Assembly: GCA_035236585.1 (NCBI GenBank)
Contig: CP141139.1
Location: forward strand, 16,136,990-16,200,989
Source of the DNA: Warburgia ugandensis
Lineage: Eukaryota > Streptophyta > Magnoliopsida > Canellales > Canellaceae
Reading direction: 5' to 3'
DNA length: 64,000 bases
Shown here: in pieces, positions 47,815-60,856 of the stretch
How the letters are laid out: the number at the start of each line of letters is the position of its first letter
How positions within the stretch are numbered: position 1 is the first letter of the stretch
Program-made: the position numbers and the translations under genes
Notes under the pieces: model-generated
Told to the model about the DNA's origin: nothing
Seen by the model: the letters and a program-made list of their open reading frames with translations, nothing else
Database searches by the model: none

Positions 47815-49563
47815 CATTAGATAAAATATTGAGATTTTAGTTTACTTGAAATAATAACAAAATACTAGAATCTTTCAATTAATAATAAACTTCTAGAATG
47901 CCTGTTCGATATTTACACTCTCCAATTTATTCCACATATTTGTCATTGGTTCATAGGCTAGTGTAAGCTCAACTATAGCGACTGATAGTGAACTATATAT
48001 AATATTGTACATATACATGTTGTGTGTGTGTGTGTTTAATAATCACTCTCTAATAACTCATACAGTAGTCTCCTTCCATCACAAAACATTGGTTATTGGA
48101 AGAGTAGCCTAACTTAGCCAAACGCAGATCAATCTTTTATTTCACTACTCTCCGTATTATTGAATATATATGCAATAGTCTAGCAATTAAAATAACACAT
48201 GGAAGAGTAGTAATTTAGGGACCCATTTGTAGTTTGAAAACTTAAAGTATTGGAACTAGTCTATGAATCACAGTCTATAGTTATACTAAACTAATATAGA
48301 GCTCCTTACGGTCCGATTAATAGGAAGATTGATTGTCATCAACGCAAGATATGATCAGTTGTCCATTTGGTCTTTCCATTCCTAAATCCAATCTCAATCC
48401 GACCATTTGAACTAAAGTAGATGGCTATTTTCTTTCTATTCCGAGTTGGCCTGCACTGGGAATTTCTATCCTATTCTCTTACAAAACTGCTGATTATAGA
48501 GCAAGTGAGATATCAAAGAAACGACTAAAGAAGGTATGCTCAATAAGATTAAAAAAAAATGAAAAATGAAAGATATGAGCAGCATTTCACAAATTCTGAC
48601 AAATTAATACCATTGTTTGCTAGTTTTATAGGGTTTGGGTACATTGCATCCAAGTTTGTCCTGTCACTTAGGCAAATGAATAAATTTTTAGATATTGTGA
48701 TAATTATCCATGATGGCACCCCTTTTTTCTTTCTTGAATGGTAAATCAAGTCCTTGATTACAATCATGTTAGTGCGGGCGGGTAGTCATTCTATGCGTAT
48801 TTTATTGTTAATTTTGATGCCACGACGCTTGCTTAGGCCAAGATTAATCCGGTTTAAGTAAATTAGACAAGTGCACAGGCCAATTTTGAAATACTTGAAT
48901 ATGGACCAAATTTCAGATGATTCCAACTTGAAGTGGTCCTCCTAGAATTTAGACATCACTTGATTATCGGTGGACCTTCCGATGGCATTGATAATTAATT
49001 AAGTTATTAAACTCGTTGCCCATGGGATGATCAGTGAAATTGACCTCAATGGCATTCACTTCAATTACTGTCACCTTACTTTTTACAAGGCATATTCGGT
49101 CATCGTTTTCAGGCCACAAGGTTAATCGGCTTTGAAAATCATTTTCTCTACAACGTTGAGTCTTTTCTCCTTGTCAAACTTCTTTGAATTTTTGCTGCCA
49201 GCCCGAGTTTGCCGGGCACTTAGACTTCTACCCATAGTTTTGAAATGCTTTTTGTCTTCAAACGTCAACACCAACAGCCTGTGACGTTAAGGAACCTCTT
49301 TTTACGCCTCACCAACATTCTATACCTAATCAAAATGTGATTTGTCTGCTAAATTGATCTTAGCACCCTGTTAAACACAAACCCATAAGCAGCATCAACC
49401 CTCCTAACCACTACTACACACAAGGGTTTTAAAGTCGGCATAAAGAAGTTGCTTATATAACTGCCGACTATATAAATATTTTAGAAGTTGTTTGCTTGAT
49501 TTCATTGCTGAATTCTTTGATTGGTTTTCATGATTTTTTCTTATGGGTAAAATTTAGACTTGC
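47815..49563. other. Gene-free stretch
   Basis: Short TG run near 48021-48035. No gene supported. Confidence 0.4.
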
Positions 49564-49714
49564 AGACCTTATATGACAAGTTCAAGATGTGTAAATAGTC
49601 TCTTGCAAAACATAAGGTAAAGCTACATACTATTGACTCTCGTAGTCTCCTCTTTCCCAAACCCTACATACGCGGGAGCTTCATACACCAAGGTTGCCCT
49701 TTTTAGACCTTATA
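49564..49714 (+). mobile_element. 5'-truncated Au-like SINE with 10-bp target duplication
   Basis: AGACCTTATA occurs at 49564-49573 and 49705-49714. The body begins near the box B region (TTCAAGATGTGTAAATAG) and runs through TCTCTTGCAAAACAT and CGCGGGAGCTTCATACACC to a T-rich end. Confidence 0.82.
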
Positions 49715-52700
49715 AAACGAGGATAACTCGTCCAAGTTAAAATGACTATAGAAGCAAAAAAACTAATGGTGGAATTGGGTTTTTATTAGAGAACTTCCCA
49801 AATGTAGATTGAAGAAAATTTGATTTATTTATTTTATAACAGATAGTCGTAAAGAAAACTACCTAGAAATATATCTTAATTCACAGCTCTATTTGAAATT
49901 TTCCTAATGAAGAAAAAGTGCTGCCTCCAACAACATCCACCAACGAGGAGAAGCACCATGATATCTACAACTAAACTGCATTATATAGCTTTTGGCTAAT
50001 GAAAATTGTAGCTGTAAATACATGGTAAGTGAATTTTTATCGAAAATCAAGCTTAATTACTTTTGAGTCACCAAAGTGGTGCTTCAAGTTGATAACTCGA
50101 CCGAACCCACTTTGGGGTTGAGTCAAGTTTTTGTGTTTCTAGACTATGATCCAAACCCCGAACATGGTCCTTGGCTGACGAAATGATATGACCACCTAGT
50201 GGCAGATGCGAGGAGTGCGTTGGCAAATCATGTAACATGTTTAGTAATTGTGCCTCAGAAGTACATACAATTTGACGGCCAGGATTATCTAGTTTACTTC
50301 ATGATTGATGACCTAGTTGCGAGATGCTAGGCATGCATTAATCAGATAACCAATTGGGTGGTACTATCCACTTTTTAGCCATAATTATATGGTTTCATTG
50401 TGTGGTTGATGTAACTTTGGCAGTGTGGCCGACAAATGGATGATCCAAATCATGAGTCCCTTTACACCAATCGTACGGCTAAAATGACTGCAACCAACAA
50501 GGAGCTGGCACTAACTTTGAACTCGTGTCGTAAAATAAAAGAGGTAACTTTTGGCATAAAGAATATACTCTCCAACAATGGAAATTTTACAGGGTTAGTG
50601 ATATATGCACCCTCCCTACAGTAAGATCTTTCGAACATTTTGGAAGATCCAAACCTTTCAGTGTTGCTATCCTAGCAACTGCTGCTGCTAGTATTACAAT
50701 AGATAATGAAACTTCTCTGTCATCTATTTTTAACTCAAGGAAATAGAGGCTAAAATCATCCGGTACATTTTGTATAAGCCGAGAGCAATATTGTAAATAA
50801 TTTAGATCTTCAGAAATCTAAGCCCACACGAAGTTGTAGCCGTTTGAATCATTTTATTGAGCGCTCATCAGAAAAACAAGAGGGACATATATCACTAACC
50901 TTTTATATAATTTCCACTGCTCCATAGAATGTACACCCTATTGAGTAGTCAGATCAGATGATCCTAAGCCGTCGGATAGAACCTTGATCAGGCGAGCCTT
51001 GTGAGAATTTATGATCCCTTCAATTTCCATTTCCAACAACTATTTTCAATCAAAGTAATTAATTAATGGCCGAGAAACATATTCCCTTGCACGACCAAAC
51101 ACTTGAGGCAGAGATCCCCACTTCCACTAGCAAATATAGACCGAATGAGCCCGAACCATGTGCAGGTTGGCTCCAATTAACGCGAGGCCAACTCGGTCAT
51201 TGTCGCTAATAGGAAAGGAGCGATCGTTTTCCGCCACTCTTAACCAAAGTTGGAAGGACAGTGGCTAAGGAAAGGAGTCACCGAAATTACCCTTTTTCCC
51301 TTGGAAACATCATTTATTATCCCAGACAACTTCTTCAGATCCTCAGAGCCAGATGGGGATCGGTGGGTCCTACGATCTGGTTGTTGATTTACCACACTCA
51401 GAAATCCGCATTGATTGCCAATCCCAACCGCTGGCCAGGTGTCCTCCCAATTGAATTGTGAAAAGACGAAGGCTGCAAGTGTTTCATCCGGGATTGACCC
51501 ACAGACACAGCAGAATTTTCCGATCGCGGCAAATCTGACCGTGGGACCCAATGTTTGGACGAACCAAGATTCCAATTTACCGACGAGGAGAATGGTGCTG
51601 CCTTCTACTAGCTTTATCAGGGAGTTGCGTGGGCATTGCTGCCGATGGGCCCGCGTGTCTCATCTAAATCTCCAAATATCCCACTGATTTGAGTCGACAG
51701 TCATGTCTTGCACCTATATATGGTGAGGGGTTGGGGTAGTGGATGTGATTTTCAGTAGTCTATGGCGGGACCCATACGATGAAACGTTTAAATCATAATA
51801 CTAATAAGGGCAAGGCTGGGACCAATCATTTTTGCCTTGAAATGATCTTGGAGAATCATTGCCCACTTACCATAACGAGCTCTGCTGATCAGAATCGTTC
51901 ATCATATTCGGCCTGCTCTATTCGGGCTGTACGCCAAAAAGCACTACTAAAGGAGCCTTCTAGATGTTTTAGCCTTTTGAGTTAAAAATTTAAAGACTTG
52001 GCTAAAATCATCAAATGGTTATAAAATTTGATAGCTAGTCAATTTAAAGCAGGGAAATCAAGATGAGTGGATCCGATCACCCGAATAGAGGCCCCAGAGG
52101 GTTCTTTTCTGCGTCCCGAAATCATTTTCCTACCATAACAGCACGCGTAAGGCTTTGTGGTGCCAAAACCGTCATCCTTTCACTTGCATTGATGTCACTC
52201 TGGTGACATTCTTAACACTAATTTAATGGTTAAGAGTTCAAATTAGATTTTCTTTTTTATGACTAATTTAATAATTAGAAGTTCAAAATAGATTTTTTTC
52301 TTTTTTCTTTTATAATTTTTAGAACTTATTATTCTAATAGCTAAATCTATTCGAAATCTCTCCATTGTTTACACCTTGTTGTCGAAGGGAAAAGTGTAAC
52401 CAACTGCACTAGAATGGAATGCCCTCGTGATCATTTAAAAAGAGTTGGGCGTGGATGAATAATCAGATTATATGATCCACGTGTCGAATTATCAAAGGCC
52501 AGAGATGGATTAGAATTTTGAATCAGAGATCATATGTAGCACAACGGATGGTGGGAGGGTTACAAGTGGAACTGTTTAATGATCCAACCACGTAACTATT
52601 AATCAACGGTGTGGATAGCCCTTGCCACGTAGCAGTAGAAGAATGTGAAGGAAAAAGAAGAAGGAAAAAATTGCTTTCTTGGCATTGGTTGTAGATAGGG

Positions 52701-52722
52701 AAATCGGACGGCTGATGTAAGT
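49715..52722. other. Gene-free stretch downstream of CYP78A
   Basis: The 51.1-51.7 kb part has higher GC and a 111-codon minus frame (51575-51240) without a recognised domain. No gene could be supported. Confidence 0.35.
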
Positions 52723-52845
52723 TTTTGTAATTTCACATTTTTACTGATATTTAAAGGCAGTTAAGAAAATTACAGACCTAAACTTTTGTAATTTCACTTT
52801 TTACTGAAATTTACATGCAGTTAAGAAAATTACATACCTCTTCAT
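52723..52845. repeat. ~61-bp tandem duplication in the CYP78A 3' flank
   Basis: TTTTGTAATTTCAC...TTTTTACTGA and GCAGTTAAGAAAATTACA occur in two adjacent units (from about 52723 and 52784), about 180-300 bp beyond the CYP78A stop. Confidence 0.8.
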
Positions 52846-53027
52846 ATTATCTATCTGCCAAAAAAAAAAGGGAAAAAAAGAAAGAAAGAAAAAGGTAAGA
52901 TGAGCTACAACCGACAAGGAAACGGATGAGATGACTACAAGAGTTTGAAACACCAGCACCCAAAATTTACATCTTTTGGGCCGAGGGTGGGAGGGCGAGG
53001 GAGGGTGAAATGTCCGCTTCCTTTTTC

Positions 53028-54714
53028 TCATCTACGCCTAGGGCGCAAGTTAACCGTGAGGGGCGACGACAGTTCGCACGATAGCCTCAAAACTTCCGAG
53101 AGACTAACCGGAGTTAATTCTGAGGGTGCCCACGAGTATTGGTGTATGAGTGACGCTACCCAGAAGCTGACCGTGGTCAGCCCCAGTGTCTTGCCCGGGC
53201 AGCTCCTTCTGCCCGAACCGAAGGGCGCCAGACGGAGATCAGAACCCATGACGGAGAATTCCACGTCCCTGTCCTGAGACAAGAACCTTTCCGGCGTAAA
53301 AGCTTCTGGATTGGCCCACACTTGTGGGTCCCGCGTGATCGCCCACATATTCACCATTGCAGTGGTTCCTTTAGGTACGTGTTGTCCGCCGACGGTTGTA
53401 TCGGCGATGGCCAACCGGGCCCATGAGAGAAGTGGGCCCGGTGGGTGAAGCCTTAGAACCTCCTTTATCACCGCCGAGAGGTAAACCAGAGCTGGGATGT
53501 GAGATTCCGTCACCGGGAGGGATTTTCCGACGACTCTGTCCAGCTCTTCGTGAACTTTTTCTTGGATATCCGGATGGAGAACGAGCCTCGCCAAAATCCA
53601 CTCAATCAGAACTGCGACCGTGTCTGTTCCTCTAAATATCATTTCCTGTTCGTTCATTTTAAAAGCAAACGGTTAGATGATGATTCGTTTGTAATAAATA
53701 ACGAAGAGGAAAACAGAGTAGGGATAATTACGTCTTTGAGTTTATGTTACTCACCCAAAGAACAGCGACCATGTCAGGATCTGATAGTTTATCGGTCCCT
53801 TGCAGCGACAGCAATACGTCAACGAAATCCTGAGTTCTGTCCCCGGTTTGGGTCCTGTGTTCGTGGATAATCCGGTTCACGAACCGGTTCACTTTGGGAA
53901 CTAGTTTTGAGCAGCGAAACCGGATTCTCTGAGGATCAAACCCGGCTAGGAAAGGGAGATGATCAGACCAATTCAGCTTTCCTAACAGGTCATATCCTTC
54001 TCCAACCAAGCGGCCGAGTTCCTCTGTTTCTCTGTTGGGAGTACGGAGATCGTACTTCAGCCCGAAAACAGAGCACATCATATTGTTAAGTGAAGCCCGT
54101 TTCAGCACTTCTCGTACTCGTATTTCTCTGCCTTTCTCGAAGGCCCCCACCATTTGAGCCGCAATCTCGAACCTCTGAGCTTCCGAACCGTTTATCTGTT
54201 TCGGACAGAATAGATGGATGGCCGCGATTCTCCTCAAACTCCTCCAGTAAACGCCGTACGGGGCAAAACCAATCGCTTGGTGAAACATCAAACTATAAGC
54301 AGACTCCTTCACCGGGCGATCAGCGAAAACGGAGCTGTTCAAGATTTCCTTGGCGACTTCGGGATCGCACGTCACGACGACACGCGTCTCCCCGAGGCTG
54401 AACGCCATGAGACGTTTCGCGTTGTAGCGTTCGGCAGCGGCTGCGATTCGCCGGTGTGCAAGGCTCGCCATGAGATTCATGCTTCCGATTAGGGGGAAGC
54501 CTCTGGGTCCTGGAATCGGCTTATTCATTCTCCCATGATTTCCCCACCAGTACTTCCCCCAAGCTGGCCCTCCTGGAAATAGCCAGCAAAGGACGACTGT
54601 CGCTAACCAAACTAGAAGAACCAGAACAACAAACGGGATTAGATTTTGGGACGATGAAGCACCGCATTTGGTAGCTATAGCAAGCACCCACCAGTTCTCT
54701 GTAGCAGTTTCCAT
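53028..54714 (-). CDS. CYP78A: Cytochrome P450, CYP78A family
   Basis: ER-bound haem monooxygenase; CYP78A enzymes (KLUH type) are associated with organ and seed growth, with uncertain natural substrate. Two exons, 54714-53755 and 53645-53028, joined in phase 0 across a 109-bp intron (TGG|GTGAGT to AACAG|GAA), give 525 aa. Start METATENWW is in good context (GCCATGG); the upstream in-frame ATG at 54924 lies beyond the TATA box and is unlikely. Visible: membrane anchor about 24-46, hinge PIPGPRGFP (66-74), family-typical [20 protein letters not shown]-helix RGTDT (325-329), EVLR (382-385), PERF (438-441), haem loop [10 protein letters not shown] (462-471, Cys 469). Length and intron position are usual for CYP78A. 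No lesion seen; the subfamily member cannot be named. Confidence 0.96.
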
Positions 54715-54810
54715 GGCGAAATTCAGAAGAAAAGGGTAGTCGTAGTAGTAGTGGGAGCAGGAGCAGGAGGGAAGAGGGATGTTATGAATGAGAACTAGAT
54801 GGGCAACGGG

Positions 54811-54818
54811 TTTATATA
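54811..54818 (-). promoter_or_regulatory. TATA box of CYP78A
   Basis: Minus strand reads TATATAAA about 97 bp upstream of the chosen ATG, followed by a CT-rich transition. Transcription would start near 54785, giving a leader of about 70 bases. This supports the start at 54714. Confidence 0.72.
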
Positions 54819-54819
54819 G

Positions 54820-55972
54820 AGAAGAGAGAAACCGTTGTGTAGGACCGTGGTAACGGAAAAGAGGGCGCCGCCAAGGGGATATGTAACGGAAGCGACGTAC
54901 GGCTGCAGTAAATAGCGATGCCACGTGGCAGGTGCGGTGGCTGGATATTGTCGGGTTTTATGGGTGTGAAGCACATGATGTCCACGCACGGTGGCATGGC
55001 TCCTTCCATTTGCGAATAGAACACTAGCACATTAGGTCGGACCATGCCCCCGGGTTTTGGCATTTGCCATGCAAGAGGGTGTGACCACGACAACTCTTCT
55101 CCCCGCGGATCAAAGCTGCTGCGCCATGGAGCACGCGTTTCGCTGCACCTACGCGTCTTCCCCCACTCACCCTTGGGTGTCCTCCCTCTGATCGCTTCTC
55201 TCTGCTCATGGCTCAGAAACCAATTCCTCAGCCAACCACAGTTACAAAATTGACCTTCCCGTGACATTGTATCCACACCATCACATTGGAACAACGCCAT
55301 TTTTGAGTCTACTGTCTGTTTAATGCCGATTAACTTGGCCAAAAATAGATAGGATTGGGTGAGTGGGTGCCGCCACAGAAGCTAACCACTGCCTACTTGG
55401 ACTGAAATACCACAACTAAAGGTTTTTATATGTTTGATTAAAACCTTTGATCAAATTAATGACCAAATGTTCGAGATGAAGTTACTAGTTTTAACGTCAC
55501 TTGACGTGTGGGGGGGCATTCATTTGGCGCAGACCAAAACCATGTGCCAGTCTCCAATTATAGCACACGGAAAACCCATTTGTCATTCAAGTAACTAGCT
55601 CTTGTTTATATACTAGTCATGCACCTCAAGTAAAAGGTAATTTATGTAAATTATATTTGACTTCCTCTTATCAAATCAAAATTTTTACACATGATACTTT
55701 TGACTTGAATTATTTCCCAGCTGAGTCAATCTTGACCGTCGATGTTAATTGGATGTGCCAACTCAATAGGTTTGGTTAAATGCATTGAACAAAACAAGTG
55801 CATTTTCTACCAGCTACTTGCCATATATGTGGGAGAATTGGGAGAAACCCCGCCAATTAAGTTGATCGCGAGGGCTATATATATATATTCTATTTCCATG
55901 GAGAAAAAAGGCATTGTCAATTGACTCTCGTCAATAAAAAAGTTTTCTCCGTGAACGTCACTTACAAAAGCT

Positions 55973-55975
<3 letters not shown>
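54820..55975. other. CYP78A upstream region and spacer
   Basis: The GC-richer part to about 55350 is likely promoter sequence. A 176-codon minus frame (55342-54812) crosses the TATA box and shows no domain; it is not annotated as a gene. Confidence 0.45.

Positions 55976-56042
<67 letters not shown>
55976..56042. repeat. (GA)n microsatellite
   Basis: About 67 bp of uninterrupted GA repeat. Confidence 0.97.
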
Positions 56043-56046
<4 letters not shown>

Positions 56047-57129
56047 AGTAGTTTTCTAAAAGGTTTTGATAAAATGACTTCTTGTCCTGCACGTCAAGTT
56101 GTAGTATACATCTCCTGGCACTGTATACGTACGGCCTAAGTTTAAAGATCAAACCCAACAGGGAACAGCCACTCTCTCAGTTTTCACCATTTGTGGGCAA
56201 AGTCAATGTGAAAATGGCAGACTAACTATATTTATTCCACTTGATATTATTATGATGTAAAAGCTGGAAAATGACACTGCACAAAGTTTGAAAACAACCC
56301 ATAAAAAATTGATACTCCCAACCCCCCTTCTGTGCACTACCATATCCGACCGACATGAAAAGATCATAGAATAAGGGCAATGTTGTACACTAATGGAGGA
56401 ACTATCTATAGCGTAGAAAGCAAGCAACCTGCAGCTGGATCCCTCCCTCACGTCACGGTCCTTGAAGCTGGTCCCCGCTTCTCCAACCTACCGACGGCTA
56501 GATTTGATCGAGGCTGCACGAGCAGTGCTCCCTAGCCTTTGATCTTGGACGTTGTCTTACGAGCAACATCGCGGTCAAAGCAGATACGAATATTGTCCAG
56601 CAGGAATTTAGAATAACTTTGAAGGACAAAAGCCTTCGACCAAGGAAGACTCCGGTCCTCGCCGAAATAATGTGGAAGGGAGGGAAGGAAGAGGGAGGGT
56701 TGGTGCCATCGCTTGAATCCCGAAAAGTAATTTCATATCTCTTTTTCGAATCAAAGCCTCCTTTATCGTCCCTTGTCTACTTGAAGCAACTGCTTTCTCG
56801 GATTGCATCAAAAAAGGGAAAATTGAAAAGGAAGAAAAAGACTACTTTCTGCGAAACTTCGCCACAGTCTTGGTTGGTAACAAAGTACACGGGAACACCT
56901 TTTAATCTCTCACCCACTTACACATATTCAAAGAAGACCTAAAATTTTCTTTCTGCTGTATCATGTGTGGCCATGATCCTGTCCCCACCGCCATTGCCTG
57001 CTCTGGCTATGAGGATCAAAAGTGTAGATCACAAGATTGTCGCCATGTATCAATGCTCTCACGAGGTGAATAAAGTGCATGAATCAAAGCAAAATTGCTT
57101 CTAAATCCCTTTATAATCAGATTTATTTC
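56043..57129. other. Gene-free stretch
   Basis: A 107-codon open frame (56619-56942) is lysine-rich near its end and unrecognised. No gene supported. Confidence 0.4.
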
Positions 57130-57150
57130 CACCCCACTCGGTGTAGAAAT

Positions 57151-57262
57151 GACAGCCTCTTGCAAAAGGGCAAGATAAGGCTACGTACTATAAATCCTTA
57201 TGGTCTACCCCTTTTCCAGATTTTGCATAGGTAGGAGCTTTGTACTCCAAGGCTACACATTG
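57151..57262 (+). mobile_element. Au-like SINE 3' part, duplicated copy 1
   Basis: ACAGCCTCTTGCAAAAGG, AAGGCTACGTACTATAAATC, then TAGGAGCTTTGTACTCCAAG. The head is missing. Its twin lies 382 bases on. Confidence 0.78.
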
Positions 57263-57532
57263 ATTCATTTGGACCATCAAATGATTGTTCAGCAAAATTT
57301 GTCTGTTCACAGAACTTTTTTGAAGTAGGGCTCAGGGAACTTTTATGTGGATCGTTGGCCATAAATTGAACTCAACTTCATTGGTGCAATGAACCTGTAC
57401 TCGTCGACAAAGTAAACATGGGTATTAACAAGTGATCGTATGAGTTACTTGACTCAATAACAAATCAAGTTGCAGTTAGACAACAATACCATGTCCTGAG
57501 CAGTTCTTCTACACCCGACTCAGTGTAGAAGT

Positions 57533-57644
57533 GACAGCCTCTTGCAAAAGGGCAGTTTAAGACTGCGTACTATAAATCCTTGTGATCTACCCCTTTTTCA
57601 GATTTTGCATAGGTAGGAGCTTTGTACACCAAGGCTACACATTG
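57533..57644 (+). mobile_element. Au-like SINE 3' part, duplicated copy 2
   Basis: The same truncated SINE as at 57151, carried along by the tandem duplication rather than inserted independently. Confidence 0.78.
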
Positions 57645-57893
57645 ATTCATTTGTACCATCAAATGATTGTTCAGCAAAATTTATGTCTGTTCACACAACT
57701 TTTTTGGAGTAGGGCTCATGGAACTTTTACCTGGGTCGTTGGCCATAAATTGAACTCAACTTCATTGGTGCAATGAACCTATACTCGTCGACAAAGTACA
57801 CATGGGTATTAACAAGTGATCGTATGAGTTACTTGACCTGATAACAAATCAAGTTGCACTTAGACAACAATACGATGTCGTGACCAGTCTCCT

Positions 57894-60662
57894 ACCAGTT
57901 ATGTTTGAATATAACTGAAAAATCTTTTATGTACTTAAGTAGAAATCAACAACAACAACAACAAAAAAGCCCACTCAAGTACTTCAAGTCACCCGTGAGT
58001 AGCTCTGAGTTGACTTGACTGGCCTAACTCCTGAGTCGCGTTGAGTTTCCGAGTTTAATATTAAACTAGGACAAGTCAATAGCGAAGCAAATGCTAGTAC
58101 AATTTGTATAAATGATATGTAGCTTAGTATTTGACAAAATGCATGTATTTTCTATTTACAAAACTTATATTTGCTATAAATATAACTTTTTTAAAATTAA
58201 GATAAAGGAAAAAGTATGGAATGATACAAGTGCATGGTTTTACCATGTTAGAATGGATAGTCTCAAGTGCCTTACGTGGTCTACACATATAATATACGAG
58301 AAAGTGATGTTCTTTTGTATAAATTGAATTTAATTTGGAAAATTTGCATTTTAGTTTGAAAATGACAGAACTTTCGAATTATTCAGGAGATTTTTACGTA
58401 GAGAAGAGGGATCAATTTTCAAAATACTTTTCAACTATGAAGAAGATTTGGTGGTCGGAAGATTGTTATAACCCAATTGACCCGTGTAAACACAGACAGA
58501 CCGTCAACGCTACAGATTTTCCACTTCTCGATGAATGGTTTCAATTGAATTTGTGTGTCTGCAGACAGATTGGCTGTGATCATGGCTAAAGTTTCATGAC
58601 TTGTCAATGAGAATATTTGGCCGATCATTGAACAGCAGAGCAACTTGCTTTGGATCCGTGGTCCTTGAAAAGCTGTAGAGAAGTGCTTGCGCACCAACAA
58701 GTTGCGACATGGAATCGCCTTTCACTGCCCTCCCATCCAGGTAAGGGTGGTGACATTGAAAGGGGAAGCTGGCCATTATAATAAATGCAATTTGCGACTG
58801 TTGAATGTGAGAAAAAAGAAGTACAATTTGAGATTTGTGGGGCTTTGATATAAAAAAGATTCATTAGATTATGAAGAATAGCTGTGAGATTATGTTAGTG
58901 TATCAAACGAGATGTGCATATATACCTTAAAAGACCACTAACTTTGGCTTGAACTTTACAAAATGCGCAGGCATAACAAGGCCATTTATAAATGTGGAAA
59001 GCTAACCACATCCATCTTGCTGTTATATCCATGTCCAAAGATATTATGCTCGGAACCAATAGGATTAGTAACTAATTTTAATTGTTCTTGCCCTCTTACA
59101 AATTACCTCGTGTTAGCCATGTAGGGTTAAATTGATTGGTGGGCGAACTCAAGCAGCGGAGGATCTTGTTCGTGTATATATCTCGACATGATTTTTCGAT
59201 ATAGTGGGGACCTGTGTTAGCTGTGTCTTCGTACAAAGTTTGCATGATTTGGTCTTCCATTTTTTTACTCCCATTTGTTGAGTGTTTGAATATTTTATTT
59301 CCTGCCATTCATTTGTATTGCAGGAATCCATTCCATTAGTTGATACAAGGCAATGTGGAATAAAGCTTTATACCATATATTCGGTCCTGTAATCGAACAA
59401 CTCCACTAATCCTTTCCTTATTTGGGCTGCACTCAACTTATCCTCAGAATGCCTCTCTACTTTATTAAGAGTTTGCTGGGGACCTCCTCATTGTCATCTC
59501 CTCAATCATCGTTCAAATGTAAAAGGAGAGCGACATGAGGAAGTTAGTCGCAGAGACAATGGATTGGCCTTTGGATCTAACATCAGCATGCTACTGTGGT
59601 CTAATCTTATTATCAGTCTAGGCCATTCATATAAAGTGAGAGGTTGATTGTGGTGCAATGGTGCTCTGGTGGGAGCTAGAGAGCTTACACGACCTCAAGG
59701 ATGTAATTAATAACTTGGCAACTATTTAAATTAAGTCTAATTCTATTATTTTTAATAAAATTATAGTATTTATCAAAAGAAAAAAGTAAGCCTAATTCAA
59801 ACTAGAGAATTTTGATTTAGATCTAGCACAAAAGATTCAGTCCAACTTGGGTCTAGACAATAGCTACTTGAACCCTCCTATATTCTTCCACATCACGGCG
59901 TCAAACTTTCAATTGATAGTCTTTTCTCTTTTTCTTTCTTTTTCCTTTTATGTTTGATATTAGAGCACACATAGGCAGCCTCCAATCTATGGCCCCTGTG
60001 ACCTGCGAAACACTCCTTGCACACTTGCACTAAAACGCCATTTCTCTTTCTATCTCTGAACCTTTTTTTTTTAGCACTTGTACAAGATCTCATCCGTTGA
60101 TTTGCCTGGAAATAGCAACTCCAACACAACTCATCTAGATGATCCTAGTATGTTTATTTGTAAGGTCTCATTTAATTAACACTTGACCCCCATGGATTAA
60201 AACTGATTGCCAAGACCAATCTGGATGGTATTTTTCCTTCATGGATTTATCTATTTCCCGTTCCCTTTTAATCTAAAGCTTCTTTTCTAAAATTAAAAGC
60301 AAAGTATAACACAGTTGGTTGCAGACAAGAGGCGGCTCGACGTTCATATATTAGGTTGAAGTTTCGTGGTAGGCAGCCATCTCAGTAGAGGACGAGACAT
60401 CCATCCCAACAGCGGGTGCGACGTGTGTGTGTGAGTGGGTCGATGAGTGTAGAATTTACTGTAACCAATAAAATATATAGAAAAATTCTATGCAAACAAA
60501 ATAATAATAATACACAGAACATCTACGGGTTTTAAGAGTGATTCTGCCAACTACACCTATCACAGTTACCATAATCTCAAAGAACAACAACCAGACTACA
60601 TTCCCATATGAAGTGTGTCCAATTCGGCCTTTTTGTACAATCTTCCTGTAGAATGTGAGATA
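57894..60662. other. Gene-free stretch
   Basis: Several 60-90 codon frames (58335-58589, 58431-58700, 58625-58864, 59893-60129) overlap on opposite strands and have no recognised domain or splice partner. Confidence 0.4.
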
Positions 60663-60856
60663 CCTACCACAACACAAGAAAAGGGCAGCTCCCGTGCACA
60701 AAACTCCCGCCTATGTGGAGCCCAAGGAAGGGTACGCAACTACTTTTTATTTTTGCAAGAGACTATTTTCACGTCTTGAACCTGTAACCTCAAGGTCACA
60801 CGACGATAACTTTTACCATTACGACAAGACTTCCCTCCAACCTACCACAACATAAG
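60663..60856 (-). mobile_element. Au-like SINE with 16-bp target duplication
   Basis: CCTACCACAACACAAG (60663-60678) and CCTACCACAACATAAG (60841-60856) flank it with one difference. The minus-strand body keeps the head (AGTCTTGTCGTAATGG), box B (TGACCTTGAGGTTACAGG) and the tail GTGCACGGGAGCTGCCC. A small deletion removes part of the middle (GGCTGC-GTCC zone). Confidence 0.9.

Larger units (their letters stand above)
57130..57893. repeat. 382-bp tandem duplication containing a SINE fragment
   Basis: Unit 1 (about 57130-57511) and unit 2 (about 57512-57893) align with period 382 (GACAGCCTCTTGCAAAAGGG at 57151 and 57533). They share CAAATGATTGTTCAGCAAAA, GTTGGCCATAAATTGAACTC and CTCGTCGACAAAGTA in the same order. 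Differences are scattered substitutions plus small indels. Confidence 0.92.

Noticed and set aside
51240..51575. 111-codon minus frame in a GC-richer segment
   Set aside because: No recognised motif, with overlapping frames on the other strand. It may be chance, though it is the least implausible of the unassigned frames.
54812..55342. 176-codon minus frame upstream of CYP78A
   Set aside because: It crosses the CYP78A TATA box, is on the same strand, lacks any domain, and its composition looks like promoter DNA.
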